Shown: piece after piece, positions 1-8,682 of the stretch
Numbering within the stretch: the stretch's first letter is position 1
Layout: each line of letters opens with the position of its first letter
Assembly (NCBI GenBank): GCA_027011225.1
Contig: JALVAK010000188.1
Coordinates: 1 to 45,764, forward strand
Direction: 5' to 3'
Length of the DNA: 45,764 nt
Source: Nautiliaceae bacterium
Lineage (GTDB): Bacteria; Campylobacterota; Campylobacteria; Campylobacterales; Nautiliaceae
Made by a program: the position numbers and the translations under genes
The notes under the pieces: generated by a model
Database searches by the model: none
Told to the model about the DNA's origin: nothing
What the model saw: the letters and a program-made list of their open reading frames with translations, nothing else

Positions 1-77
1 TGGCGACCCCGGCGCGATTCGAACGCGCGACCTTCACCTCCGCAGGGTGACGCTCTATCCAGCTGAGCTACGGGGTC
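1..77 (-). tRNA. tRNA-Arg, anticodon GCG
   Basis: Read on the - strand this folds into a complete cloverleaf. The acceptor GACCCCG pairs with CGGGGTC, and the D-arm has GCTC/GAGC. The anticodon stem is TCACC/GGTGA with loop CTGCGGA, and the T-arm carries GTTCGAATC. The 3' CCA is encoded. The loop puts GCG at positions 34-36, which reads CGC (and CGU by wobble) as arginine. Most bacteria use ACG (modified to ICG) for this codon box, so the G34 form is noteworthy. The gene lies 24 nt downstream of acpS on the same strand and could share its transcript. Confidence 0.96.
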
Positions 78-101
78 ATGGAGAGTGAAATTATATCAAA
101 T

Positions 102-446
102 TTATCTAAATTTTAAAACTACAACAGCTATTGCCAATCCCCCATCATGAGTAATACTTACATCGCAATCTTTGATTTTAGTTTTTAAAGTAGGGGAGTT
201 TATTTTTATTAAAGGTTTTCCTTTGTCATTTTTTATAATAGATATATCTCTAAAAGAAAATTCTTCTCCAATACCACTTCCTAAAGCTTTTGAGAAAGCT
301 TCTTTTGAAGCATATATTCCCGCAATAGTATTTGGATTTTTTGAATAATATTCATCTTGATTTAAAAATTTTAATTTTTCAATTCCAAATTTTTTTATTA
401 AGTCTTCTATTCTTTTAATTACTACTATATCTATACCTATTTTCAT
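102..446 (-). CDS. acpS: holo-[acyl-carrier-protein] synthase AcpS
   Basis: AcpS transfers 4'-phosphopantetheine from CoA to the serine of acyl carrier protein, activating it for fatty-acid synthesis in the cytoplasm. The 114-residue protein has the usual family length. It begins with the family motif GIDIVVIKRI, where Asp6 is the expected Mg2+ ligand. It also carries the second signature, YASKEAFSKALGSG, with Glu49 as the other metal ligand. The start ATG overlaps the TGA of fliL (ATGA), so the two are probably translationally coupled. The fliL-acpS pairing is familiar from Helicobacter and Campylobacter. Identification is secure. Confidence 0.96.
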   Translation of the reverse strand: MKIGIDIVVIKRIEDLIKKFGIEKLKFLNQDEYYSKNPNTIAGIYASKEAFSKALGSGIGEEFSFRDISIIKNDKGKPLIKINSPTLKTKIKDCDVSITHDGGLAIAVVVLKFR

Positions 447-946
447 TGAATTACAAATTCCGTAAAATAAACGTTTCTTATTTCTCCAGTTGTTAGTATT
501 TCATTTATTTTTCTTTTAATTTCTTCTTTTAATTTTTGTTTTCCTTTTGCAGTTTGAATTTCTTCTACAGATTTAGATGATAATATTTGTATGATTAAAT
601 CTCTAATAGCAGGTAATTTTTTATCAATCTCTTGTTGTAATTCAGGGGAATCAAGCTCTAAATCAATTTTACATTTTAAATATCTATTAGCATTTGCACT
701 AACTAAATTTACTATAAAAGGGTCTAAAGGATAAATAGGTCCAATCTCAGTCATTGAATCAACTTTGTGTTTTTTTTCAATCTTTTGAGGAGGTGGTTGC
801 TCTTCATCATTTCCGCTTAATAAAAAATATGCCACTAATCCTCCAATAACTAATAATAAAAGTAATAATACTATTATAACAATAAGCAATAATTTATTGC
901 CCCCACTTTTTTCTTCTACTTCCTGAGTTTCTTTCTCTTCTGCCAT
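443..946 (-). CDS. fliL: flagellar basal body-associated protein FliL
   Basis: FliL is an inner-membrane protein that surrounds the flagellar stator and supports motor function. This 167-residue protein shows the standard FliL layout. There is a short charged cytoplasmic N-terminus rich in Glu and Lys, and one very hydrophobic membrane segment at about residues 19-43. A proline-rich linker (QPPPQK) follows, then a periplasmic domain containing YPLDPFIVNL and ending in VYFTEFVIQ, typical of the family. It overlaps acpS by 4 nt. It is the only flagellar gene in the window and implies a motile cell. An AAAGGA ribosome-binding site precedes the ATG. Confidence 0.93.
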   Translation of the reverse strand: MAEEKETQEVEEKSGGNKLLLIVIIVLLLLLLVIGGLVAYFLLSGNDEEQPPPQKIEKKHKVDSMTEIGPIYPLDPFIVNLVSANANRYLKCKIDLELDSPELQQEIDKKLPAIRDLIIQILSSKSVEEIQTAKGKQKLKEEIKRKINEILTTGEIRNVYFTEFVIQ

Positions 947-966
947 ATTTATCCTTTATACTTTGC

Positions 967-972
967 TATAAT
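967..972 (+). promoter_or_regulatory. -10 promoter box for the MlaE-like gene
   Basis: The sequence is GCTATAAT, with a perfect TATAAT hexamer 22 nt upstream of the chosen TTG start. No convincing -35 is visible, as is common for Campylobacterota sigma-70 promoters. It lies in the 47-nt gap between divergent fliL and the permease gene. Confidence 0.6.
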
Positions 973-993
973 TTTATCAAAAAAGGTTTGCAA

Positions 994-1770
994 TTGCATA
1001 TTTTATATATTATCGGAAAAAAAGTAATTGACTTTATAAAAGCTTTAGGCGATTTTACTATATTTCAAATACAAGTTTTATTTTTATTTTTTAAGCCTCC
1101 ATTTAGAATTAAAAATCTACTAGAGCAAATTCAATTTATGGGATATGGAAGTTTAGGCGTAATATTTTTAACATCATTTTTTACGGGGCTTGTTGAAGCA
1201 GTACAGCTTTATCAAGGTTTTCATAAATTTGGAGTAGAAGATTTTATGGGGTATACAATATTTTTATCAATCGTAAAAGAGCTTGGTCCTGTATTTGCTG
1301 CCTTAATGGTAGTAAGTAGAGGTATTAGTGCGTATGCTGCTGAGCTTGGAAGTATGAGAGTTACTGAGCAAATTGATGCTTTAGAAGTTATGGCAGTTGA
1401 CTCAAAACATTATTTAATTGTGCCAAGAATTTTAGCTACTATAATCTCAATGCCTCTTTTAATTTTATTTTTTGATGCAGTAGCAAATTTTAGCGCTTAT
1501 TTAATATCTACAATTTCTCTTGGAGTAAACGAATATAAATATTTAGACACCATAAGACAATATGCAGAGCTTAAAGATATTACTCAAAGTGTTATTAAAG
1601 GATTAGTGTTTGGATATTTTGTAAGTGCAATAGGTACTTATATAGGATACAATACAAAAGGTGGTGCTAAAGGAGTAGGGATAAGCACTACAAGAGCAGT
1701 AGTTATATCCTCAATTGTAGTATTTATGCTAGATTATATCTTATCTACTATTTTTCTAGTATTAGACTAA
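994..1770 (+). CDS. mlaE: MlaE/YrbE-family ABC transporter permease
   Basis: This is an integral-membrane permease of the family that moves phospholipid between the outer and inner membranes (Mla system). It has several hydrophobic segments. The conserved core runs from MGYGSLGVIFLTSFFTGL through FMGYTIFLSIVKELGPVFAALMVVSR and the downstream GSMRVTEQIDALEVMAVD loop, a very characteristic MlaE signature. I chose the TTG at 994 because AAAAGG sits 7 nt upstream. The in-frame TTG at 988 is only 1 nt from that site. The ATPase and MlaD partners are not adjacent here; in Campylobacterota they usually follow, so they must lie elsewhere. The gene is convergent with ftsZ. Confidence 0.88.
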   Translation: MHILYIIGKKVIDFIKALGDFTIFQIQVLFLFFKPPFRIKNLLEQIQFMGYGSLGVIFLTSFFTGLVEAVQLYQGFHKFGVEDFMGYTIFLSIVKELGPVFAALMVVSRGISAYAAELGSMRVTEQIDALEVMAVDSKHYLIVPRILATIISMPLLILFFDAVANFSAYLISTISLGVNEYKYLDTIRQYAELKDITQSVIKGLVFGYFVSAIGTYIGYNTKGGAKGVGISTTRAVVISSIVVFMLDYILSTIFLVLD

Positions 1771-1797
1771 GAAAAACTAATCTTTTGCTTTTCTTAG
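1767..1797. terminator. possible bidirectional terminator hairpin between mlaE and ftsZ
   Basis: CTAAGAAAA (1767-1775) and TTTTCTTAG (1789-1797) are perfect 9-base inverted repeats with a 13-nt loop. The hairpin covers both stop codons of the convergent genes. The stem is AT-rich and has no clean U-run on either side, so the terminator role is inferred. Confidence 0.4.
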
Positions 1798-2895
1798 CCA
1801 TGTAGGAATATCTAAAATATCAGTATCAAGCTCAATATCTCCACCAACTACTTTTTTTTGCATAAGCATTTCATTAATCTGATTTACTTTTACTTCTTTA
1901 TCTTCTGTTTTATTTACTGCTTTTTCTCTCTCAAAACCAGTAGCAACTATTGTTACTTTTATTTCATCAGGTGCAAGAGAATTATCAGTTGTTGTACCAA
2001 AGATAATATCTGCATCTTCATCTGCTTTTTCTTCAATAATTGCCATACTCTCTTGAATCTCTACAAGTGGATAATCTTCATGCATTGTATAATGTACAAG
2101 CACTCCCATAGCTCCATCAATTGAGATATTATCAAGAAGAGGTGATTCAATTGCCATTTTAATAGCTTCAAATGCAGCGTTTTCACCTTTTACTTCACCA
2201 ACACCCATTAGTGCAAGTCCATGATGTGACATTACTGTTTTTAAGTCATTAAAGTCTACATTAATGTCATTTTCGCTATAGCTTACAACCATATTTGAAA
2301 TACCGCTAACAGCTTTATATAATACATCATCAACCAATGAAAACGCTTCTTTTCTACCAACTTTTCTATCAATAATAGTTAAAATTTTATCATTTGGAAT
2401 AACTACTATTGAATTAGCTTCTTTTTTTAGCTCATTTGTTCCAGCTTCTGCTAATTTTCTTCTTTTTGGTCCTTCGAATGTAAAAGGTTTAGTTACAACT
2501 CCAATAGTTAAAGCTCCAACTTCTTTTGCTGCTTTAGCAATGATTGGAGCAGCTCCTGTTCCAGTACCTCCACCCATTCCAGCAGAAATAAATACTAAAT
2601 CAGCTCCTTTTAGTGCTTCTTTTATTTCTTCATAACTCTCTTCTGCTGCTTTTGCTCCAATTTCTGGTCTCATACCAGCGCCAAGACCTTTTGTAAGAGT
2701 TTTTCCAAGTTGAATTTTTTTATGAGCTTTACTAGTTTTAAGTGCCTGAGTATCGGTATTTGCTGCTATTAGCTCAACATCTTTTACACCTTTTTCAGCC
2801 ATATAATTTATCATATTATTTCCACCGCCGCCTACACCTATTACTTTAATTTTTGGTCCATCTAATTGTTCATTTATTACATATAGCTCTTCCAT
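1777..2895 (-). CDS. ftsZ: cell division GTPase FtsZ
   Basis: FtsZ is the tubulin-like GTPase that polymerises into the Z-ring at mid-cell. The 372-residue protein has the N-terminal nucleotide fold IKVIGVGGGGNNMIN and the tubulin signature GGGTGTGAAP at about residues 108-117. The T7 catalytic loop region lies further on (VDFNDLKTVM). The C-terminal conserved peptide LDIPTWLR binds FtsA and is followed by a short basic tail. An unusually strong GGGAGG site precedes the ATG. It lies 11 nt downstream of ftsA and is the last gene of the ppiD-like/ftsA/ftsZ operon. Confidence 0.98.
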   Translation of the reverse strand: MEELYVINEQLDGPKIKVIGVGGGGNNMINYMAEKGVKDVELIAANTDTQALKTSKAHKKIQLGKTLTKGLGAGMRPEIGAKAAEESYEEIKEALKGADLVFISAGMGGGTGTGAAPIIAKAAKEVGALTIGVVTKPFTFEGPKRRKLAEAGTNELKKEANSIVVIPNDKILTIIDRKVGRKEAFSLVDDVLYKAVSGISNMVVSYSENDINVDFNDLKTVMSHHGLALMGVGEVKGENAAFEAIKMAIESPLLDNISIDGAMGVLVHYTMHEDYPLVEIQESMAIIEEKADEDADIIFGTTTDNSLAPDEIKVTIVATGFEREKAVNKTEDKEVKVNQINEMLMQKKVVGGDIELDTDILDIPTWLRKAKD

Positions 2896-2906
2896 TTTTC
2901 CTCCCT

Positions 2907-4241
2907 TTAAAATAAGTTACCAAGCCAAGTTTTGAATTTTTGTAAGAAATTTGTTTTGTTTTTTTGTTTATTTGCTATTACTGCTATTTCTTTAGGCTCT
3001 TCTTCCTCCTTTTCTTCCTCAATTTTTATATCTAATGTATTATTAAATGTATCATTTATTAGTTTTTTAGTAATGAATCGGTTATTAGAGTCTATTTCAT
3101 AATTTATACCATCTCTTATTCCATATAAAATAAGTCCTAACACACATGCAAATTCTGGTTTTTTTAGGTTTTTAAATAATCCATTTATCTCTTTTGGATA
3201 TCCAATTCTAACAGGCATTCCATCAAAAAATTCACTAGCTATTTCTTTTACATTATAAAAATTAGTAAATCCTCCTGTTAGTACTATTCCAGCTCCTATT
3301 TTACTCTTAAGCCCTGAATCTTCTATCTCTTTTTTAAGTAGTAAAAAAGTCTCTTCAATTCTTGCAGAAATTATTTGTGTTATTGCCTCAAGAGATGCTT
3401 TTTGTTTTTCATTTTCATTTCCAATTACAGAAATTTCAATTAAATCCTCTCCATTTTTTATAAGCTCTTCAAAATTAAGTTTTATATATTCCGCATCTGC
3501 TAAAGGTGTATGAAGAGCAATTGATAAATCATTAGTAATATGATGACTTCCAACTCCTAAAGTATCAGTATGCCTTAATGTTTTATTAGTAAAAATACCA
3601 AGGTCTGAAGTAGTTGCTCCTATATCAATTACTGCAACTCCTAGCTCTTTTTCATCTTCTTTAAGCACTGATAATCCACTTGCATATACAGAAGATACTA
3701 AATTTTCAATCTCAAGTCCTGCTTGTCTTATAGTTTTTTTAATATTATCAAGTCCACTTTTTTGAATAGCAATAATATGAACACTAACCTCAAGTCTGCT
3801 TCCGCTCATTCCAAGCGGGTCTTCAATATCACTCATTTCATCTACTTTAAAATTAATTGGAATTGCTTGAAGAATTTGATAATCTTTTGGAATATTTGCG
3901 TTGTGAAGAGCCATTTGAATAGCTCTATTAATTTCTTTTATATTTATTTCATTTTCAGGAATGTTTACAATTCCAAAACTTATTATACTTTTAGTATATG
4001 TAGTAGAGACATTAATTATAGCTTTATTTATCTCTACTCCTGCTACTCTTTTAGCATCAAGATAAGCTTTTTTTATCGATTTTGCAGCATTGTCAATATT
4101 TACTATACTTCCTCTTTTAATTCCTTTTGAAGTTGCTATACCAACACCACTTATTGATAATTCCATACTATCTTCATTATAATTTGCAATAACTGCTGCA
4201 GTTTTATAACTTCCTATATCAATTGCTAAAATATTTTTCAA
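2907..4241 (-). CDS. ftsA: cell division protein FtsA
   Basis: FtsA is the actin-like ATPase that tethers FtsZ filaments to the inner membrane. The sequence starts with the actin-fold phosphate loop LAIDIGSYKTAAVIA and carries the second loop VAVIDIGATTSDLGIF near residue 205. A GAGIVLTGGFTNF adenosine-binding stretch lies near residue 320. After a Glu/Lys-rich linker, the extreme C-terminus (FLQKFKTWLGNLF) is an amphipathic helix of the kind that anchors FtsA to the membrane. The start is TTG, with AAAGG 7 nt upstream. It sits between the ppiD-like gene (10-nt gap) and ftsZ (11-nt gap). Confidence 0.96.
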   Translation of the reverse strand: MKNILAIDIGSYKTAAVIANYNEDSMELSISGVGIATSKGIKRGSIVNIDNAAKSIKKAYLDAKRVAGVEINKAIINVSTTYTKSIISFGIVNIPENEINIKEINRAIQMALHNANIPKDYQILQAIPINFKVDEMSDIEDPLGMSGSRLEVSVHIIAIQKSGLDNIKKTIRQAGLEIENLVSSVYASGLSVLKEDEKELGVAVIDIGATTSDLGIFTNKTLRHTDTLGVGSHHITNDLSIALHTPLADAEYIKLNFEELIKNGEDLIEISVIGNENEKQKASLEAITQIISARIEETFLLLKKEIEDSGLKSKIGAGIVLTGGFTNFYNVKEIASEFFDGMPVRIGYPKEINGLFKNLKKPEFACVLGLILYGIRDGINYEIDSNNRFITKKLINDTFNNTLDIKIEEEKEEEEPKEIAVIANKQKNKTNFLQKFKTWLGNLF

Positions 4242-4251
4242 TTTTCACCCT

Positions 4252-5688
4252 TTATTTTATGTAAACATCTATTTTGTATGTTTGAGATAAAGTATTTAAT
4301 AAATCATTAATAAGCTCAGTATTTATCAATCCCTCAGTTAATTTTACAATATTTTGTTTATTTTTCTTAAATTCTTTTTCATCAAGTAATTTTTGCTTTT
4401 TAATTCTGTAAAGAATTGAAACATCAGGATTATTCTCAGGAATCAAAATAAAATAATTTGGATTAAAAGAAGTAAAAAGTTTTTGTAAAAATTCTATAGC
4501 ATAAGAAGGTTTTAATTCTTTTAGTTTAAATGCATCATACTTTGTAACAAAGCCAATATTTTTTCCTTTAAATGTTTTATACTCTTTTTTTGAGAGTTCT
4601 ATTAGCTTTTTGTTTAATTTTTCTGATAATAACTTTTCTATAACAAAAGGTTTTGCTTTTTCATATTTAAGCGGAGTAGGGGGCATTTCTTCAAGCAATT
4701 TTGCAATTATATAATTGTCATTATATACAAAAGGTTTTAAAATACCTTCTTTTTTTAGCTTTTGTAATTTTTCAGAAGGGATAATATTATTTGAATTATC
4801 TATAGTTACAATTTTATAAGTTGCTTTATTTGCTTTTAATTTTTTATAAGAGAGAATTGCTTTTTTAAATAATTTTTCTTTTGCTAAATCTTTTTTTACT
4901 CTATCTTTTACTTCATTAAATTCTAAAATTTCTCCGTTATAGTTTTTATATATATTTTTATTAGCTTGATAATACTTTTTTAATTCTTCTTCACTTGCGT
5001 TAATATCTAAAGGTATATTTATAAGCGCTATTTTGTATTTTTCTTTGCTTAAAAATTCATTTTTATGTTTTTGCCAAAAAGACTTAATCTCATCTTCTGT
5101 AAGATTAACTTCTAAATCCTCTTTTTTAAGCACTTTAATATCTAAATTATCTGCATTATATAGTGCTGAGCCTACACTTATAATTTCTGTATTAGTAGGT
5201 TTTAGATGCAATAGGGCTATTAATTTTTCAATAAGTAATTTTTTCCTTAGACTTTTTTCAAATTCTGCAGGTTTTAATCCAGCATTTCTTAAATACATTT
5301 TATATTTTTTATCACTTCCAAATACTTCTAAAATTTTATTAGCCACTTCTTCATCTGTTACATAAAGTCCTAAATCTTTTGCATATTGTCTAAGTATTGC
5401 ATCTTGTATTGCTCTTTGAAGTGCTAGTTTCTTTAATCCAAGTTTTTCTGCTGTAGCTTTATCTAAATTGCCACCAAATTGTTTATTAAAACTATCAAAT
5501 ATCTGATTATAAGCTTCTTGCCAATCTTGTATAGTAACTTCAGTATCTTTTACTTTTGCTACAACATTTGCTTTTTGTGAAAATTGAAATTGACCCCATC
5601 CTACAAATCCTGCACCAATAAAAGCTATTGTGGCAATCCATATTGTTATTACTAACCATTTTCTATGTGTTTGCATCCACTCAATCAT
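4252..5688 (-). CDS. membrane-anchored periplasmic chaperone, PpiD/SurA-N type
   Basis: The 478-residue protein has a short cytoplasmic N-terminus and one membrane segment at about residues 11-31. A SurA N-like helical domain follows (LGLKKLALQRAIQDAILRQYAKDLGL, split over residues 84-109), then a long Lys-rich periplasmic region. The layout matches PpiD, which helps newly exported proteins fold as they leave the SecYEG channel. I cannot see a canonical parvulin active-site signature, so isomerase activity is uncertain. A gene of this type sits upstream of ftsA in Campylobacter, as I recall. The RBS AGAGG is 6 nt before the ATG. Confidence 0.82.
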   Translation of the reverse strand: MIEWMQTHRKWLVITIWIATIAFIGAGFVGWGQFQFSQKANVVAKVKDTEVTIQDWQEAYNQIFDSFNKQFGGNLDKATAEKLGLKKLALQRAIQDAILRQYAKDLGLYVTDEEVANKILEVFGSDKKYKMYLRNAGLKPAEFEKSLRKKLLIEKLIALLHLKPTNTEIISVGSALYNADNLDIKVLKKEDLEVNLTEDEIKSFWQKHKNEFLSKEKYKIALINIPLDINASEEELKKYYQANKNIYKNYNGEILEFNEVKDRVKKDLAKEKLFKKAILSYKKLKANKATYKIVTIDNSNNIIPSEKLQKLKKEGILKPFVYNDNYIIAKLLEEMPPTPLKYEKAKPFVIEKLLSEKLNKKLIELSKKEYKTFKGKNIGFVTKYDAFKLKELKPSYAIEFLQKLFTSFNPNYFILIPENNPDVSILYRIKKQKLLDEKEFKKNKQNIVKLTEGLINTELINDLLNTLSQTYKIDVYIK

Positions 5689-5746
5689 TTAAAACCTCTT
5701 TTGTCATTTTCATATCATTTTCCCTATTTTTCGGAATTCTTTTGAT

Positions 5747-5752
5747 ATTATA
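5747..5752 (-). promoter_or_regulatory. candidate -10 box for the ppiD-ftsA-ftsZ operon
   Basis: The - strand reads TATAAT here, within the near-palindrome ATTATAAT. It overlaps the + strand -10 box of bioA. A start about 7 nt downstream would leave a leader of roughly 50 nt. Confidence 0.4.
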
Positions 5753-5754
5753 AT
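5749..5754 (+). promoter_or_regulatory. -10 promoter box for bioA
   Basis: A perfect TATAAT lies 31 nt upstream of the bioA ATG, and no -35 is evident. The hexamer overlaps a TATAAT on the opposite strand that could serve the ppiD-ftsA-ftsZ operon. Confidence 0.6.
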
Positions 5755-5785
5755 AAAAAAATTCTTGGTAATAAAGGGATTTTCA

Positions 5786-7135
5786 ATGAAAAATCAAGAA
5801 ATTATGGAAATTGACTTAAAATATAACTGGCATCCATGCACTCAAATGAAAGACCATGAGTTTTTGCCACTTATTCCTATTAAAAAAGCTAAAGGTGTAT
5901 ACCTTGAAGATTTTGAAGGAAATAGATATATTGATGCAATTAGTAGTTGGTGGGTAAATCTTTTTGGTCATAGCAATGAATATATAAATTCAAAAATAAA
6001 AGAGCAATTAGAAAAGTTAGAGCATGTAATATTTGCTGGATTTACACATGAGCAGGCAATAAGACTTAGTAAGCGACTATGTAAATTAACAGGATTTGAT
6101 AAAGTTTTTTATGCTGATAATGGAAGTAGTGCGGTTGAGATTGCAATAAAAATGAGTTTTCATTATTGGAAAAATAAAGGTAAAGTTAGACCTCTTTTTT
6201 TTAGTTTAGAAAATTCTTATCATGGTGAGACAATTGGGGCTTTGAGTGTAGGAGATGTAGGGCTTTATAAAGATACCTATAAAGAGATTTTAATTAAAAA
6301 TATAACTATTCCTATTCCAAAAGATAAAAGCAAAGAAGAAACACAAAAAGCATTAAAAAAGGCTAGAGAGGTTTTTGAAAAACATTATAAAGATGTGAGT
6401 GCTTTAATTATTGAGCCACTCGTTCAATGTGCTGGATATATGAAAATGCATTCACCTGAGTTTATAAAGGGACTTAGAGAGCTTTGTAATGAGTTTGATA
6501 TACATCTAATTGCTGATGAAATAGCAGTTGGCTTTGGTAGAACTGGGAGCATGTTTGCATGCGAGCAAGCTCATATAAAGCCAGATTTTATGCTACTTAG
6601 TAAAGGTCTCACAGGTGGGTATTTGCCTCTTAGTGTAGTACTTACTACAAATGAAATATACTCAGCCTTTTATTGTGATTATACCGAGCTTAAAGCATTT
6701 CTTCACTCTCACTCTTACACTGCAAATCCTCTTGGGTGTGCTGCTGCAAATGCAACTTTAGATATATTTGAAAAAGGGAGATGGGTACAAGAGAAAGAAA
6801 AATGGAAATTAAAAATTGATAATAAAGGATTAAGTATTTTAGAATTTAATAAAAAAACAAGCAAATATATTTGGGATAGTATTCAAAAATTTAAAGACTT
6901 ACCAAATGTAAAAGAGATTCGTCAAACTGGAATGATAACGGCAATAGAGATGATTGATTATCCTTGGCAAGAGAGAGTTGGGTTAAAAGTATATGAATAT
7001 GGCTTAAAAAATGGGGTATTACTTAGACCTCTTGGAAATGTTATCTATTTTATGCCACCATATATTATTCAAAAAGATGAAATTGATAAAATGATAAATA
7101 CTGCATATGAAGGAATAAAGGCGTTAAATGATTAA
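5786..7135 (+). CDS. bioA: adenosylmethionine-8-amino-7-oxononanoate aminotransferase BioA
   Basis: BioA converts KAPA to DAPA in biotin synthesis, normally using S-adenosylmethionine as amino donor and PLP as cofactor. Visible features include the N-terminal WHPCTQMKDHE typical of BioA and the FADNGSS-like motif YADNGSSAVEIA that binds PLP phosphate. YHGETIGALS and the Asp of LIADEIAVGFGRTG are also present. The Schiff-base lysine lies in LLSKGLTGGYLPLS. The ATG at 5786 has AAAGGGA 6 nt upstream; the longer frame from TTG 5765 has no such support. The gene overlaps the downstream transporter by 8 nt. No other bio gene is in the window. Confidence 0.96.
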   Translation: MKNQEIMEIDLKYNWHPCTQMKDHEFLPLIPIKKAKGVYLEDFEGNRYIDAISSWWVNLFGHSNEYINSKIKEQLEKLEHVIFAGFTHEQAIRLSKRLCKLTGFDKVFYADNGSSAVEIAIKMSFHYWKNKGKVRPLFFSLENSYHGETIGALSVGDVGLYKDTYKEILIKNITIPIPKDKSKEETQKALKKAREVFEKHYKDVSALIIEPLVQCAGYMKMHSPEFIKGLRELCNEFDIHLIADEIAVGFGRTGSMFACEQAHIKPDFMLLSKGLTGGYLPLSVVLTTNEIYSAFYCDYTELKAFLHSHSYTANPLGCAAANATLDIFEKGRWVQEKEKWKLKIDNKGLSILEFNKKTSKYIWDSIQKFKDLPNVKEIRQTGMITAIEMIDYPWQERVGLKVYEYGLKNGVLLRPLGNVIYFMPPYIIQKDEIDKMINTAYEGIKALND

Positions 7136-8651
7136 AGAAGCTTTAAAAAATTCTTTACTTAATCCAATTAAACACTTTAAACTTAAATATTTGCCACTTT
7201 TGATGGTATATTTTGCATACGGAGCAAGTGGTATTACAGGAGTAGCTGAGACATTTTGGGTAAAAGAAGAGCTTAAACTCTCAGCCACAGCTCTTGTTAG
7301 TCTAGGGGTTTGGCTTAGTATCCCTTGGACTATAAAAATGGTTTTTGGACAACTTGTAGATAGTGTGCCAATTTTAGGCTCTCAAAGAAGAATTTATATT
7401 TATATTGGAGCAGGACTTATTGCATTAGGAGATATTTTACTTATTGGACTTGCAGGAAATTATGAGTGGGCTAAATTTGCAAGCAAAGAAAATGTTTATA
7501 TAATCTCAGCTCTTTTAACAGTTATAGGATTTGTGCTTCAAGATGTTGTAGCAGATACTATGAGCACAGAAGTAGTTGATAGAAATCAGCCAAAAGAAAA
7601 GGTTGAAGAAGAGCTTGCATATGTTCAGATTTTAGGAAGACTAGCTATTTCTCTTGCTGGAGTAATTGTAGCAGGTTTAAGCGGGTGGCTTGCTGAGATT
7701 TTTTCATATGAAACTATGTTTAAAATAGGGCTTATTATCCCTCTTATTTCAGTTATTGGTGTAACATTAGTTAAACTTGATGTAGCAAAACCAAGCCCAA
7801 TTAATTGTAAAATACTATGCGGTGGAATTGCATTTGCAGTTTTTGTAGTTTTGATGGGATATGGGCAATATCAAGAGTGGCATAATAAAATATTAGCTTT
7901 TATTTTTAAATATTCTCAAGAAATTGTATTTATTGTGAGTTTAAGCGTAATTGTATATATGTTAAGCTTAGTTTTAAAAGATGTGAATGAGCAAATAAGA
8001 AAATTTATAGTAAAAACTGCAATAGTTATTTTTGTATATCGTGCTATGCCAAGTGTGGGTCCGGGGCTTCAATGGTGGGAGATAGATGTATTACATTTTG
8101 ATAAAGCATTTTTTGGGACTTTATCTCAAATTGGAGCAATTCTCTCAATCCTTGGAATGTGGCTATTTAGTGACTTTATTGCTAAAAAACCGGCTCATTA
8201 TACGTTACTTTGGCTAACCATTATTACAACCATTTTATTTTTACCAATAATTGCTCTATATTACAATATTCCTCAAAGTTTAGGAATTTCACCAAAAGCA
8301 GTAGCTTTAATTGATACAGCACTAGAATCACCTTTTGCACAACTTAGTATGATACCACTTCTAACTCTTATAGCGATATATGCACCTGAAGGGAATAAAG
8401 CTACTTGGTTTGCTCTAATGGCAAGTTTAATGAATTTAGCTTTAACTGCTGGCGGACTTCTTACAAAATATCTAAATGAGCTTTTCCCAGTTTCAAGAGA
8501 GGTTGTAGAAAATGGCAAAATCATAATTCCAATGGATTATTCAAATCTTGGCATTTTAATGATAATAGTGACTATCCTAAATATTACAGTACCTATAGTT
8601 ACAATTTATTACTTGATGATTAGAAATTCATCTAAAATTAACAATAGTTGA
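7128..8651 (+). CDS. BT1/folate-biopterin-type MFS transporter
   Basis: This is a polytopic membrane protein of about 507 residues with roughly 12 hydrophobic segments. The opening (YLPLLMVYFAYGASGITGVA) and the loop PWTIKMVFGQLVDSVPILG resemble the BT1 (folate-biopterin transporter) branch of the major facilitator superfamily, which is also related to PucC. The substrate cannot be read from sequence. Its ATG lies inside the end of bioA (ATGATTAA, 8-nt overlap), so translation is probably coupled to bioA. That makes a biotin-pathway pterin- or carboxylate-like substrate possible, but this is inference. The downstream htpX has its own promoter. Confidence 0.72.
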   Translation: MIKEALKNSLLNPIKHFKLKYLPLLMVYFAYGASGITGVAETFWVKEELKLSATALVSLGVWLSIPWTIKMVFGQLVDSVPILGSQRRIYIYIGAGLIALGDILLIGLAGNYEWAKFASKENVYIISALLTVIGFVLQDVVADTMSTEVVDRNQPKEKVEEELAYVQILGRLAISLAGVIVAGLSGWLAEIFSYETMFKIGLIIPLISVIGVTLVKLDVAKPSPINCKILCGGIAFAVFVVLMGYGQYQEWHNKILAFIFKYSQEIVFIVSLSVIVYMLSLVLKDVNEQIRKFIVKTAIVIFVYRAMPSVGPGLQWWEIDVLHFDKAFFGTLSQIGAILSILGMWLFSDFIAKKPAHYTLLWLTIITTILFLPIIALYYNIPQSLGISPKAVALIDTALESPFAQLSMIPLLTLIAIYAPEGNKATWFALMASLMNLALTAGGLLTKYLNELFPVSREVVENGKIIIPMDYSNLGILMIIVTILNITVPIVTIYYLMIRNSSKINNS

Positions 8652-8657
8652 TATAAT
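8652..8657 (+). promoter_or_regulatory. -10 promoter box for htpX
   Basis: TATAAT lies directly after the stop of the BT1-type transporter and 26 nt before the htpX ATG. It suggests that htpX is separately transcribed, as expected for a membrane-stress protease. Confidence 0.55.
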
Positions 8658-8682
8658 ATAACTAAAAAAAATGGAGGCAAAA

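Noticed and set aside
3723-4130. Open frame on the + strand inside ftsA
   Set aside because: It is an antisense shadow of ftsA with Phe/Ser/Tyr-rich composition and no start signal.
7953-7970. Possible motif copy on the + strand (TATATATGTTAAG) in the BT1-type transporter gene
   Set aside because: It matches only part of the core, and the 5' half is unrelated.
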